Shown in pieces: positions 16,899-25,864 of a DNA stretch of 64,000 nucleotides. The notes under the pieces were generated by a model. That model ran no database searches. It worked only from the letters and a program-made list of their open reading frames with translations, and had not been told where the DNA came from. Position numbers and translations under genes: made by a program. Location of the stretch: positions 1-64,000 of the forward strand of contig JAEUQF010000084.1 of NCBI GenBank assembly GCA_016789745.1, read 5' to 3'. Numbering within the stretch: the stretch's first letter is position 1; each line of letters starts with the position of its first letter. This stretch comes from Bryobacterales bacterium (lineage in GTDB: Bacteria; Acidobacteriota; Terriglobia; Bryobacterales; Bryobacteraceae).

Positions 16899-17506
16899 GC
16901 GCTGTGCAGGAGCGGGTGAACCTCGCTCTCTTCCAGAGTCACTCCTATCATCCAGGCCGCTCCCTGCTCGTGCAGTGCGCCTGGTTCTTTGTGGGCCTTC
17001 CGCTACTTCGCTCGGCGTGGATTCCCTCCTCCTCTTTCCGTCGTTGGCTGCTGCGCCTGTTTGGCGCCGACATTGCCCAAGGCGTCGTCATCAAGCCTGG
17101 TGTTCGGGTGAAGTTTCCATGGAAGCTGACGGCCGGGCGGAACTGCTGGATCGGTGAGGACGCGTGGATTGACAATCTGGCCCATGTCACTTTGGGTCGC
17201 GACGTGTGCCTCTCGCAGGGCGTTTACCTCTGCACCGGTAATCACGATTGGTCCGATCCAGCCTTCGGTTTGCGCATCGAGTCCATTCAGATTGACGACG
17301 GAGCGTGGGTGGCGGCGCGAGCCTCACTCGCTCCGGGCGTGCGCATAGGCACCCACGCCGTCGTCGGCCTCGGCGCGGTGGTTTCGGCGAACGTGCCGGC
17401 ATACGCCGTGTACACCGGGAATCCGGCTTGTCTCCAGCGCTGGCGATCGATCACACCGAAAGACGATAGCGTCAGCATGCCAGGGGGTGTCGCATGTTCC
17501 TCATGA
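16895..17506 (+). CDS. Left-handed beta-helix acetyltransferase, WcaF-like
   Basis: About 203 residues. A short N-terminal helix-rich segment is followed by hexapeptide repeats. The signature G-N-H-D-W carries the catalytic His expected for WcaF/NodL-type sugar O-acetyltransferases. The end holds V-V-G-L-G-A-V-V-S and the usual Y-T-G-N-P-A motif. It would acetylate a sugar of the polysaccharide repeat using acetyl-CoA. ATG 16895 overlaps the upstream stop (ATGA); the open frame from 16850 is shadow. Its 3' end overlaps the start of the WecA-like gene by 13 bases. Confidence 0.88.
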   Translation: MSAVQERVNLALFQSHSYHPGRSLLVQCAWFFVGLPLLRSAWIPSSSFRRWLLRLFGADIAQGVVIKPGVRVKFPWKLTAGRNCWIGEDAWIDNLAHVTLGRDVCLSQGVYLCTGNHDWSDPAFGLRIESIQIDDGAWVAARASLAPGVRIGTHAVVGLGAVVSANVPAYAVYTGNPACLQRWRSITPKDDSVSMPGGVACSS

Positions 17507-18954
17507 TGAGTGCGCTGCTGGGGGCACTGTTGATCAGCCTGATGCTGACCCCGTTCTGCCGTGACTTCTTTGGATTCCTTGGCATCGTGGACCGCCCGGA
17601 CGCGGGCCGTAAACGTCACGCAAGGCCTACGCCGCGAGTCGGCGGCGTATCGATCATGATCAGCTTCCTGCTCGCGCTGGGGTGTCTTGCCCTGGCGTGG
17701 AAGGCCGGCCAATTCGTTTTCGATGCTTCGATGCTCAAGTTGATGTTCGGGCTACTCCCCGTCACCCTCCTGATCTTCTGCATTGGCTTGGTGGACGATA
17801 TCCGCGGGCTCTCGCCTCGGATCAAGCTTCTGGGCCAAACGGTCGCCGCCGTCTACGCAGTTGCCATGGGTGTCACTATCGCGATGCCCGGCTGGTACAC
17901 GGACCCGTCGCCCTCACTCCTCCTGGGCGCCGGGGCCGTGTTCTGGCTGGTCCTGTGCACCAATGCGCTGAACCTGATTGATGGTCTGGATGGACTCGCC
18001 GGCGGAGTAGCCGTCGTCGCCTGTGCCGGGCTGATCGCCGTCGCGCTTGTGAACGGGCAGCCTGCCCTCGCCTTGGTCATCCTCCCGCTCATGGGCGCCC
18101 TTATCGGCTTTCTGGTATTCAACTTCAATCCGGCTTCCATCTTCCTGGGTGACTGCGGGAGCCTTTCGGTGGGCTTTCTGCTCGGGGTCTTCGGCCTGCT
18201 CTGCAGCCAGAAGACGCACACCGGCCTCGGTCGTGTCGCTCCGCTGCTTGTGCTCGCACTGCCGCTGCTGGACGTCGGCATGTCGATCGTTCGCCGCGTA
18301 CTTCGCAAACAGCCGGTTTTCAGCAGCGATCACAATCACATCCACCACAAGGTGCAAACGCTGGGCATGAGCCAGGCTAAGGCTGCCTTGACGCTGTACC
18401 TGGCTTCCACCATCGCCGCCATCGCCGCGGTCCTGATCACCACGCTTCCGATTGGGCCCGCGCTGCTGGTCATGGTCGTGTTCATCATCGTTACCTCGCT
18501 GAGCATCCGTGCTCTCGGCTACATCGAACTCGGGGCCCTGGGCGCCTTCCTGCTAACAGGCGCCTTCAGTAGCGCCCTGCGAACGCGCATTCTGATTCGC
18601 GAGTACGAAGCTGCTCTGTCGGCATCTTCCAGTATCGAGGGCTGTTGGAATGCCCTTACCACGACCGCGCGCGAGGCGCGCTTCTACTTCGTTGCGCTCG
18701 AAACCATGGGCCAGTGCTTCGAGCACACCTTCGCCACGCCTGCTCAGCAGGTCCGCTTCAAGGTGGACTTGGGCGCCACCGGAACCGCGGAGTTCGCGTA
18801 CGACTTCGGCTCGGTGGAAAACGCCGCCATGATCCTACCGCTCGCCCATCGCCTGCAGGAACGGCTGCATGAGTTGAACGGCAACGCTGTTGGCCTGGAG
18901 AAAGCCGCCAACCAGCGCGTAGCCAGGGTCAGAGCCGTCGCGGTCGGCTCGTAA
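17494..18954 (+). CDS. Polyprenyl-phosphate sugar-1-phosphate transferase, WecA/TagO-like, with C-terminal extension
   Basis: 486 residues. About eleven membrane segments carry the PNPT family motifs in order: D-R-P-D-A-G-R-K-R-H-A-R-P-T-P-R-V-G-G, G-L-V-D-D-I-R-G, N-A-L-N-L-I-D-G-L-D-G-L-A-G-G, F-L-G-D-C-G-S, and the cytoplasmic H-N-H-I-H-H-K. It would start assembly by moving a HexNAc- or deoxyhexose-1-phosphate from its UDP-sugar to undecaprenyl phosphate. Residues from about 365 on form a soluble extension of some 120 residues that ordinary WecA proteins (about 330-370 residues) lack. It overlaps the acetyltransferase gene by 13 bases. The next gene begins 12 bases after its stop. Confidence 0.88.
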   Translation: MFLMMSALLGALLISLMLTPFCRDFFGFLGIVDRPDAGRKRHARPTPRVGGVSIMISFLLALGCLALAWKAGQFVFDASMLKLMFGLLPVTLLIFCIGLVDDIRGLSPRIKLLGQTVAAVYAVAMGVTIAMPGWYTDPSPSLLLGAGAVFWLVLCTNALNLIDGLDGLAGGVAVVACAGLIAVALVNGQPALALVILPLMGALIGFLVFNFNPASIFLGDCGSLSVGFLLGVFGLLCSQKTHTGLGRVAPLLVLALPLLDVGMSIVRRVLRKQPVFSSDHNHIHHKVQTLGMSQAKAALTLYLASTIAAIAAVLITTLPIGPALLVMVVFIIVTSLSIRALGYIELGALGAFLLTGAFSSALRTRILIREYEAALSASSSIEGCWNALTTTAREARFYFVALETMGQCFEHTFATPAQQVRFKVDLGATGTAEFAYDFGSVENAAMILPLAHRLQERLHELNGNAVGLEKAANQRVARVRAVAVGS

Positions 18955-18966
18955 GGAGGATCTGAC

Positions 18967-20571
18967 GTGCGCCATCGAACGAGAATCCTCAATGCCGTCG
19001 CCGCACTATCGGTCGCGCTGCTGATTGCCGCTCTGGTGTCACGGAAAAGTGCGGTCTCGGTAGAACTGCATACTGACAAAACCGGACTGCGGTCCATCAC
19101 GGTTGATGACGTCGACATCCTGCGGTTCGGCGGCTTCAATGTCGACGATGTGCAGTTGTTGGGGAAGGACGGCGTCCTGCGGGCCGCGTCCGGCGCAGGC
19201 AGAAACTCCTTCCAACCCACCGGGCAAACCGCCACTTACGAGTATCCCTGGGGCACGATCAACGTGCAGTATGTGGCTTCGAACAGCCAACTGACTCTGC
19301 GCATCGCAACAACCAACAAATCCCCCTCCGATACCATCCAAAGCGTTCGCTACACGCCGTTATCGCTTAAGTTCCCCCAGGCCATCAATGAGTACGACGG
19401 CTCTACGCCTCTGCTGGAACACAACATCGACCGCATCGGCTATGCGGCGGTGACCTTCGGCAACTACCTGATCATCGTCTCTTCCGATGACGTCGACAAG
19501 CCGTTGATGGTGGGGTTCCCCTGGGCACTGGACGGCCCTTCCAATACCGAGTTCCCACTCAGTGTCCACACAGGGCGGGTCAAAAACTTTCCGGATAGCC
19601 TGCCTGCGATTAATCGGCCCATTCCCCCCGGCCAGACCGATACGTTCACGATCTCGCTACGCTTCGGACGCAAGGGAGACGATCCGACCGCAGCGGTGGC
19701 CGATCTGAATGAGCGCTTCCTGCGAGCCTTTCCCGCGGAGTTGAAGTGGACCGACCACCGCCCGATCGGGGCCATCTTTCTCGCTACTCCGCCACGGAAC
19801 GTGATCAACAATCCGCGAGGCTGGTTCGGCGATCAAAACTTCTCCATTCTCACGGCCCCCGCTGGCTTCCGTCAGCGGCTGCTGGAAGTGGCCGAAGGCG
19901 CCATTCGCATCATGCGTGAGATGGATGCCCAGGGTGCCATCACCTGGGATCTGGAAGGGCAGCAGTTCTTCGCCGAAGCGGGCTATGCCGCGGATCCGCG
20001 CGCTCTGGAGCAGCTTGCCCCGGAAATGGCCGCGGTCGCCGACGACTACTTCAAGAAGTTCACCGACGCAGGGCTGCTGACTGGCATCTCCGTTCGCCCC
20101 CAACAGTTGTCGCTCAGTGATGACCGCAAGACTCTCAAGCAAGTACCAGTCGAAGATCCCACCGAACTGCTGGCGGCGAAGATTCGCTACGCCCGCAATC
20201 GCTGGGGGATCCGGCTGGTCATGATCGTGGCCAATGCCAACGCCTCCGACCCGAACCCGATCGGCGCTTCCGTCATCCAGGCCCTTGCCCACCAGTTCCC
20301 AGACGTTCTCCTGATTCCGGAGCACTCCTCCTTGCGCTATCACGCCTACTCGGCTCCCTACCAGGAGTTGCGGCGCGGCCGCACGGGGACGCCGCCAGCG
20401 GCCGCCGCCATCTACCCGAACGCCTTCTCGGTAATCTACACAGCCGATGGCGCACTCGACTCCTACCGCAATGAACTCCGTAAGAGCGTGCAACGCGGCG
20501 ATATCGCCATGTACCGCACCTGGTTCCAGGACCCGCAGAACCAGAAGGTCAGGATGCTACACGGCCAATGA
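18967..20571 (+). CDS. Exported protein of unknown function, paralog of 22974-24560
   Basis: 534 residues, not recognised as a named family. One N-terminal membrane/signal segment lies at about residues 10-30. A beta-rich region follows to about residue 230, then what looks like an alpha/beta barrel part with I-T-W-D-L-E-G-Q-Q-F, then E-H-S-S-L-R-Y-H-A-Y-S-A-P-Y-Q-E-L and a C-terminal Y-R-T-W-F-Q-D-P. The same landmarks occur in the same order in the protein at 22974. The conserved acidic D-x-E in a predicted barrel strand and the location between polysaccharide genes suggest a glycoside-hydrolase-like exported enzyme, but this is inference. GTG at 18967 follows AGGAGG at 18954-18959, an excellent ribosome-binding site. 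Confidence 0.6.
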   Translation: MRHRTRILNAVAALSVALLIAALVSRKSAVSVELHTDKTGLRSITVDDVDILRFGGFNVDDVQLLGKDGVLRAASGAGRNSFQPTGQTATYEYPWGTINVQYVASNSQLTLRIATTNKSPSDTIQSVRYTPLSLKFPQAINEYDGSTPLLEHNIDRIGYAAVTFGNYLIIVSSDDVDKPLMVGFPWALDGPSNTEFPLSVHTGRVKNFPDSLPAINRPIPPGQTDTFTISLRFGRKGDDPTAAVADLNERFLRAFPAELKWTDHRPIGAIFLATPPRNVINNPRGWFGDQNFSILTAPAGFRQRLLEVAEGAIRIMREMDAQGAITWDLEGQQFFAEAGYAADPRALEQLAPEMAAVADDYFKKFTDAGLLTGISVRPQQLSLSDDRKTLKQVPVEDPTELLAAKIRYARNRWGIRLVMIVANANASDPNPIGASVIQALAHQFPDVLLIPEHSSLRYHAYSAPYQELRRGRTGTPPAAAAIYPNAFSVIYTADGALDSYRNELRKSVQRGDIAMYRTWFQDPQNQKVRMLHGQ

Positions 20572-20590
20572 GCAACAGGAGAGCAGACTT

Positions 20591-21724
20591 GTGACGACAG
20601 TGATCTGGATTGACTGGTATTCCTACCACCTCTCTCGATTCCGGGCCCTGGCCGAGCACGACCGCTTGCGAGGCCGCGTAGCCGGAATCGAACTGGTAGG
20701 CGGTTGCGGCGTCCACAGCGGACTCAAGTTCCGCGACGGTGATCGTCTGGGGCTGGACATCCGGAGCCTTGCGCCCATGAGCGATTGGAGCGAAGTAGGG
20801 CAGTGGCAACTGGCGCGTCTGCTGTGGCGCGAACTGACGCGGCTGGGTCCCAAAACTGTCTTCGTCCCGGGCTACTACACGCTTCCTGCCCTGGCCGCGG
20901 CAGTCTGGGCCCGGTTGCACGGCGCGAGATCTGTTCTGATGAGCGAAACCACCGCTTTCGACAGCAGGCGTGCAGGCTGGCGCGAGTCTCTCAAAAGACT
21001 GCTCGCCCGAGCTCTATTCGACTACGGAATCGTCGGCGGTAAGCCCCACAGCCGCTATTTGGCTCATCTTGGCTTCCACAAAGACCGCATCGCCAGATTC
21101 TATGACGTTGTGGACAACGCCTACTACAAGAGGGCGACGGACGAAGCACGCCGTTCGCCCGCCCCCTATGTCCACCTCAATCTGCCGGCCTCCTACTTCC
21201 TCTTCGTCGGCCGCCTGTCGCCGGAGAAGAACCTCACTGGGCTGCTCCGCGAGTTTGCTCAGTACCGGAGCGAGGGCGGGCAGTGGTCGCTGGTGCTGGT
21301 GGGAGACGGGCCGCAACGCGCTGACTTGCAGGAGTATGCCGAGACACTCGGCGTGGCGTCTTTCGTTCGCTTTGAGGGACTGAAGTCGACGCAGGACACC
21401 ATCCCGTATTACGCCTTCAGCGGCTGCTTCCTTCTTCCCAGCACGCGGGAGCCTTGGGGCTTGGTTGTGAATGAGGCCATGGCCTCGTCCCTCCCCGTGA
21501 TTGCCTCGACGCAGTGCGGCTGTGCCGAAGATCTCGTGAACCCCGGAACGACCGGATTTACGTTTAGCCCGTTCCAACCCGGCGCGCTCGCCCAGCGGAT
21601 GTTAGCGATGTCCACTATGCCGTGCGAGGAGCGGCTTGCCATGGGCCGAGCGGCCTGGGAACAGGTATCCGCTTATTCCCCCCAACAGTGGGCCGAGGAA
21701 GTCGCCCGGATCGTGGAGGCCTGA
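20591..21724 (+). CDS. Glycosyltransferase family 4
   Basis: About 377 residues. N-terminal Rossmann strand T-V-I-W-I-D-W-Y and the central S-E-T-T-A-F-D-S loop; the C-terminal donor half has F-V-G-R-L-S-P-E-K-N-L, then L-P-S-T-R-E-P-W-G-L-V-V-N-E-A-M-A. These are GT4 signatures with the catalytic R/K pair and E-x7-E. The GTG start at 20591 has AGGAGAG at 20578-20584. The longer frame back to 20447 overlaps the previous gene by 125 bases and is rejected. It sits in the plus-strand polysaccharide series, 6 bases before another glycosyltransferase. Confidence 0.85.
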   Translation: MTTVIWIDWYSYHLSRFRALAEHDRLRGRVAGIELVGGCGVHSGLKFRDGDRLGLDIRSLAPMSDWSEVGQWQLARLLWRELTRLGPKTVFVPGYYTLPALAAAVWARLHGARSVLMSETTAFDSRRAGWRESLKRLLARALFDYGIVGGKPHSRYLAHLGFHKDRIARFYDVVDNAYYKRATDEARRSPAPYVHLNLPASYFLFVGRLSPEKNLTGLLREFAQYRSEGGQWSLVLVGDGPQRADLQEYAETLGVASFVRFEGLKSTQDTIPYYAFSGCFLLPSTREPWGLVVNEAMASSLPVIASTQCGCAEDLVNPGTTGFTFSPFQPGALAQRMLAMSTMPCEERLAMGRAAWEQVSAYSPQQWAEEVARIVEA

Positions 21725-21730
21725 TTCGAA

Positions 21731-22948
21731 ATGCGAATCGTGTTGCTCAACCAGTTCTTCTGGCCCGACGTAGCTGCCACCGCGCAGTTGCTCACCGATG
21801 TCGCTCGCGAGTTGTCCACGCAGCATGAGGTCGCGGTGATCTGCAGTGGTGGCCGCTACGATGCTCGCCAGGACCTGGGCGAAGAGCCACGGGTGCGCAT
21901 CATCCGTATCCCCGGCACCCCGTTCGCCCGCGGCTCCGTTCAACGCGCTGCCTCCTACGCCACATTCTTCACCGGCGCCTTGTTCCACCTGATGCGCCTG
22001 CGTCGTCCCGACGTCGTGGTCACCCTCACAACGCCGCCGCTTCTCAGCGTGGCCGGCTCGGTTTTGAAACTGTTGCGTGGCAGCCGGCACATTATCTGGG
22101 AAATGGATATGTTCCCGGAGGTACTGGCCAGTGTCGGTGCGCTCCACTCGCGCGGGCTGGCCTATCTGCTCCTGGAAAAGATCTCCAATGCGAGCCGCCG
22201 CTCCGCCTGTTCTATCATTGCGCTGGGCCCCTGCATGCAGAGCATGCTCCTTAAGGCCGGTGTCTCCCCGCAGCGCGTTCACATCGCGGAGAACTGGGCC
22301 GACGGTTCCGCCATCAGCCCAATGCTCGAACCGCAACCCAGCGATGCCTTTCATGTCTTTTACTCCGGCAATCTCGGCGTGTCTCACGATACCGGCACCG
22401 TCCTGCAAGCCATCCGCCACCTGGACTCCGACGGCCGGTTCACGTTCACCTTCGCCGGTGGGGGCCAGGGCAAGCAGGAACTGTCCAGGATCTGCGCGGA
22501 ACAGCAACTCACCTCTGCCCGCTTCCTGCCGTATGCCGATCGCGCCGCCATGTCCCAGCATCTCGCTACCGCTACCGTCGGCCTGGTGACCGAGCGTCCT
22601 GAGTCTCTCGGAACGGTTGTGCCAAGCAAGATCTACGGTCTGATGGCCGCCGGCAAGCCTCTGCTCTTCATAGGGCCCGCATCGGCAACACCCGCTCAGG
22701 TCATTCGCCGCTTCCAGTGCGGCTGGCAAGTCGACCCGGGCGACTGGCAGGGCCTGGTCCGCTTACTGCATCACCTGCAAATGCACCGCGAGCAAGTGCG
22801 GATGTGTGGACGCCAGGCACGCCAGGCCTTCGAACAACACTACGACCTTCCCCACGGCGTTTCCAGAATCGTCCGCATCGTAACCGGCGCAGAGCGCGCG
22901 ACCGCCTTCACGACACCCTTGGTACTTGAGCCGCAAGCCCGTGAGTAG
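21731..22948 (+). CDS. Glycosyltransferase, WbuB-like GT4
   Basis: 405 residues. It begins M-R-I-V-L-L-N-Q-F-F-W-P-D, the start typical of the WbuB/fucosaminyl-transferase-like GT4 group, and contains V-T-L-T-T-P-P-L-L near residue 100, F-Y-S-G-N-L-G at the domain boundary and V-P-S-K-I-Y-G-L-M-A-A-G-K-P in the donor site. The last motif replaces the usual E-x7-E by a conserved P-S-K with the sugar-nucleotide-binding Glu pair earlier, which is normal for this group. It starts 6 bases after the previous glycosyltransferase stop and probably shares its message. The sugar is unknown. Confidence 0.85.
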   Translation: MRIVLLNQFFWPDVAATAQLLTDVARELSTQHEVAVICSGGRYDARQDLGEEPRVRIIRIPGTPFARGSVQRAASYATFFTGALFHLMRLRRPDVVVTLTTPPLLSVAGSVLKLLRGSRHIIWEMDMFPEVLASVGALHSRGLAYLLLEKISNASRRSACSIIALGPCMQSMLLKAGVSPQRVHIAENWADGSAISPMLEPQPSDAFHVFYSGNLGVSHDTGTVLQAIRHLDSDGRFTFTFAGGGQGKQELSRICAEQQLTSARFLPYADRAAMSQHLATATVGLVTERPESLGTVVPSKIYGLMAAGKPLLFIGPASATPAQVIRRFQCGWQVDPGDWQGLVRLLHHLQMHREQVRMCGRQARQAFEQHYDLPHGVSRIVRIVTGAERATAFTTPLVLEPQARE

Positions 22949-22973
22949 CCCTCGGCTCACCTGCTCCCCGCGG

Positions 22974-24560
22974 ATGCGTTTCATCTGGATTCCGGCGCTG
23001 CTGGTGATGTCCAGCCACTCCTCCACTTCCCTCGACGTCTCCTACCAGATCGGGCGCGCGGGCCTGACGTCCTTGCAGTTCGAAGGCTATGACTATCTGG
23101 CAGACGGCGTGCCTCGCATCAATGCCGTATCGGTCCGGAGCGTCAGCGGCAAGCCGGTGGACGTGCCCCCTCCAGCGCCCTTTCGAACGAACTGGCTGAC
23201 GCGCACGGCAACGGCCGAGGCGACATGGGGCACGATCTCGCTCACCTACCGAGGCTCGGCCGAGCGCTTGTTGGTCACCGTGGAGGTAACCAACCGCTCA
23301 CCACACGTCATTGACGCCCTCTGGCTGGAATTGATGCAATTGCGGTTCCCCTCGCGCCCCACCGAGTACGATTCTGTCACCCCACTGCTGAGTCACGGCA
23401 ACGGGCAGCCGGCCCTTGTAGCGATCCGTCATGCACTCGGCCGCTTTGCTCTCGTTTCTGAAGACCCTGCGGGCGATGTGCTTATCGGGCTCCCCTGGGC
23501 CACCGATCGCCCGGCCGGCACGGTCTTCCCGGTCAGCCTGAACACGGGACGCGTGCCGGCGTTCCCGGATTCCACCCCGACCATCGTTCGCCCAATTGCG
23601 CCGGGGGCCACCGATCGGTTCACCGTTTCACTCCGCTTTGCCGGCATCGGCGGACCCGCTAAAGACCTTACCGGCGATGTCTACGACAGATTCTCCAAGC
23701 GAAACCCGCCAGCCCCGGGATGGTCTGACCGCCGGCCGATTGGCGCACTCTTTCTCTCCACCGCAGCTGCCGGATGGCCGAAAAACCCGCGTGGCTGGCT
23801 GCAGGATGCCCAGATCGACACCACCACCAAAGCCGGCATTGGTCAACTGAAACGGCGCGTCCTCGGCTATGCCGACGCCAGCGTTGCTATCCTCAAGGCC
23901 ACCGGCGCGCAAGGCATGATCACCTGGGATATCGAGGGTCAGCAGTTTCCCCACCCTATCAGCTACATTGGCGATCCCCGGCGTTTCTTCGAACTGGCCC
24001 CGGAAATGGCCGAGATCGCTGATGAATACTTCCGGCGTTTTCGCGACGCGGGCCTCCGAACCGGCGTCTGCATCCGCCCGCAGCGCCTGCAGCTATCGGC
24101 GGATGGCTCTGCCCGGCAGGAACAATCGCCGGATCCCGCATCTGTCCTGAACGAGAAGGTGCGCTGGGTTCGGAACCGATGGGATGTATCTCTGGTCTAC
24201 ATTGATTCCAACATTACGGCACATCACTTCCAACCATTGGACGCCTCCATCGTCCGGGGCTTGGCCCAAGCCTTTCCCGATATCTTGTTTATTCCGGAGC
24301 ATGCCAGCTTGGCTTACTATGGATTCTCCGCGCCCTATCAGGAATTGCGGAAGGGCGTTACGGCGGCACCCTCGCTGGCGCGGCTCCTGTATCCTACGGC
24401 GTTCTCGGTCATCTATATCGCCGACGGCAATCTGGAACGGCGATACCAGCAGGTGCGCGATGGTGTGAAGCGCGGCGATGTGCTTCTGTTCCGCGCCTGG
24501 TATGACGATCCGGCCAACCGATTGGTGAAACGTATTTACAGCGAACAGACGAACCCTTGA
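22974..24560 (+). CDS. Exported protein of unknown function, paralog of 18967-20571
   Basis: About 528 residues. The N-terminus M-R-F-I-W-I-P-A-L-L-V is a signal peptide or anchor. Order of landmarks is the same as in its paralog: an early T-W-G-T-I beta segment, R-P-I-G-A-L-F-L-S at about 260, I-T-W-D-I-E-G-Q-Q-F, R-F-F-E-L-A-P-E-M, E-H-A-S-L-A-Y-Y-G-F-S-A-P-Y-Q-E-L, and a C-terminal F-R-A-W-Y-D-D-P. No family name can be given. The frame opens at TTG 22926 inside the preceding gene, but ATG 22974 fits the signal peptide. It is the last gene of the polysaccharide region, after which the DNA changes to relic sequence. Confidence 0.6.
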   Translation: MRFIWIPALLVMSSHSSTSLDVSYQIGRAGLTSLQFEGYDYLADGVPRINAVSVRSVSGKPVDVPPPAPFRTNWLTRTATAEATWGTISLTYRGSAERLLVTVEVTNRSPHVIDALWLELMQLRFPSRPTEYDSVTPLLSHGNGQPALVAIRHALGRFALVSEDPAGDVLIGLPWATDRPAGTVFPVSLNTGRVPAFPDSTPTIVRPIAPGATDRFTVSLRFAGIGGPAKDLTGDVYDRFSKRNPPAPGWSDRRPIGALFLSTAAAGWPKNPRGWLQDAQIDTTTKAGIGQLKRRVLGYADASVAILKATGAQGMITWDIEGQQFPHPISYIGDPRRFFELAPEMAEIADEYFRRFRDAGLRTGVCIRPQRLQLSADGSARQEQSPDPASVLNEKVRWVRNRWDVSLVYIDSNITAHHFQPLDASIVRGLAQAFPDILFIPEHASLAYYGFSAPYQELRKGVTAAPSLARLLYPTAFSVIYIADGNLERRYQQVRDGVKRGDVLLFRAWYDDPANRLVKRIYSEQTNP

Positions 24561-24578
24561 CTGCGCTTGTTCAACCCC

Positions 24579-25402
24579 ATGCGGGAGCACCGTGACCGGG
24601 CTACCCAACAACTGGGTTTCGCCCCTCGACCTTTTCGTGCCGTGCGGCCTCCCTGTGCGACATCCGCTGCCATAACCCTGCTCTATAAACGTCGCAACGG
24701 ACTCTTTACGCGGCAAGTCATTGGCCATCCCGAGTTCGGCTTGCCCTTCGGGCAATACCGTCTCGTGCCAATCTTCCCGGCAACCCTTGCCGTGCGACAG
24801 CAGAGCCAGACCATACGATTCCGGTCCGCGTCGGAGCTGCTCGATACCTTGGGCTTGCAACGGGCGGGAAGGAGTATCGCCGACTGATCTCCGCCTTTGA
24901 GCGCATCTTCGGTGCGACCTTCTTCTTCGGCACCGACTCGACGCGGCAGCACGCACGAGTCATCCAGCGATCCTCGTTCAACATCTTTCGCGAGGCGGAG
25001 CTCTGGTACAACCGGAGTTCCTCCCAACTGGCTATCTCGGAGGAGTTCGAGAACATCATCATGCTGAGCGACGAGTTCTATCGGGAGATCATGGTTCATC
25101 CGATTCCCACGGATATCCGGGCCGTGAAGGTTTTCGCTGCCGCTCCGGCGGTGCTTGACCTACTTACGTGGCCTAGCTATCGCTTCTTCACCGCGAAGGG
25201 GAGCGCACATTCCGCTGTTCGGAGATTTCGGATTGACGGCGCAATTGGGATCCGTGGAGTACAGCCGGCCTCGACGATTCGGGCCATGTTGGAGCAGTGG
25301 CTGGGTCAGATTCGGACCGCGTGGCCGGAATGTCCGGCGCGGATCTGTTCGGACGGCCGATCCTTGCGCGTTTATCCTGCCAGGCGGTCATCGGTGCGAT
25401 GA
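24579..25402 (+). pseudogene. RepA-like replication-protein pseudogene (several frameshifts)
   Basis: By eye this stretch matches the intact RepA-like gene at 46064-46900 over nearly its whole length, including D-R-A-T-Q-Q-L-G-F, A-V-R-Q-Q-S-Q-T-I-R-F-R, N-R-S-S-S-Q-L-A-I-S-E-E-F-E-N and H-P-I-P-T-D-I. An extra T near 24622, a lost base near 24850 and two compensating shifts around 25205-25290 break the frame, so no full-length protein is possible. The ATG at 24579 aligns with the GTG at 46064 of the intact copy. It lies on the plus strand, immediately after the polysaccharide genes and before the start of the binding-protein array. Confidence 0.75.
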
Positions 25403-25864
25403 ACTGATACGCCGCCTTAACGAGTGCTGCGACGGAAGGTAAATCTTCGTTGTTGTCAACGCCGACTCACCCAGTATAGTGTCTATCAATTCGGTTTTTG
25501 TAATAGTGTCGAGAGCTTGCTTGCGCAGTGGATCTTGTTAACGAGAACTTCCTGGCCTTCGATTCTCCATACGTAACCCTTGTTGTCCCCGTTGCGGTCG
25601 GCAAGGTTTGCACGATGGCCGGATCCACCTGTTTCCGGACAGTTCCGAAAGCTGCCGCCGCGGCTACAACTCGGGGTGAGTTCGCCGAAAAAGCGCTCCA
25701 CAATTCATCCAGGACTTACTGGGTGTGAGTTGCAGGAACCAATCTCGCCGGAAGATCACACGCCGATGGGTGTACGGGTTGGCGGCTACGGCGATGCGAA
25801 CCTTTCACTCTGCCAGGCGGCTCCGCACGCCAGGATCAGGGCATCATGAGCACGATGGCCACCC
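25403..25864. other. Non-coding or decayed stretch, nothing assignable
   Basis: About 460 bases between the RepA pseudogene and the last gene of the minus-strand array. Several short overlapping open frames exist on both strands, none with a recognisable domain, ribosome-binding site or codon pattern. It may be residual sequence from the same relic element. Confidence 0.5.

Noticed and set aside
25467..25728. Small overlapping frames on both strands between the RepA pseudogene and the array
   Set aside because: None has a ribosome-binding site, a domain or a homolog I recognise; they look like chance frames in relic DNA.
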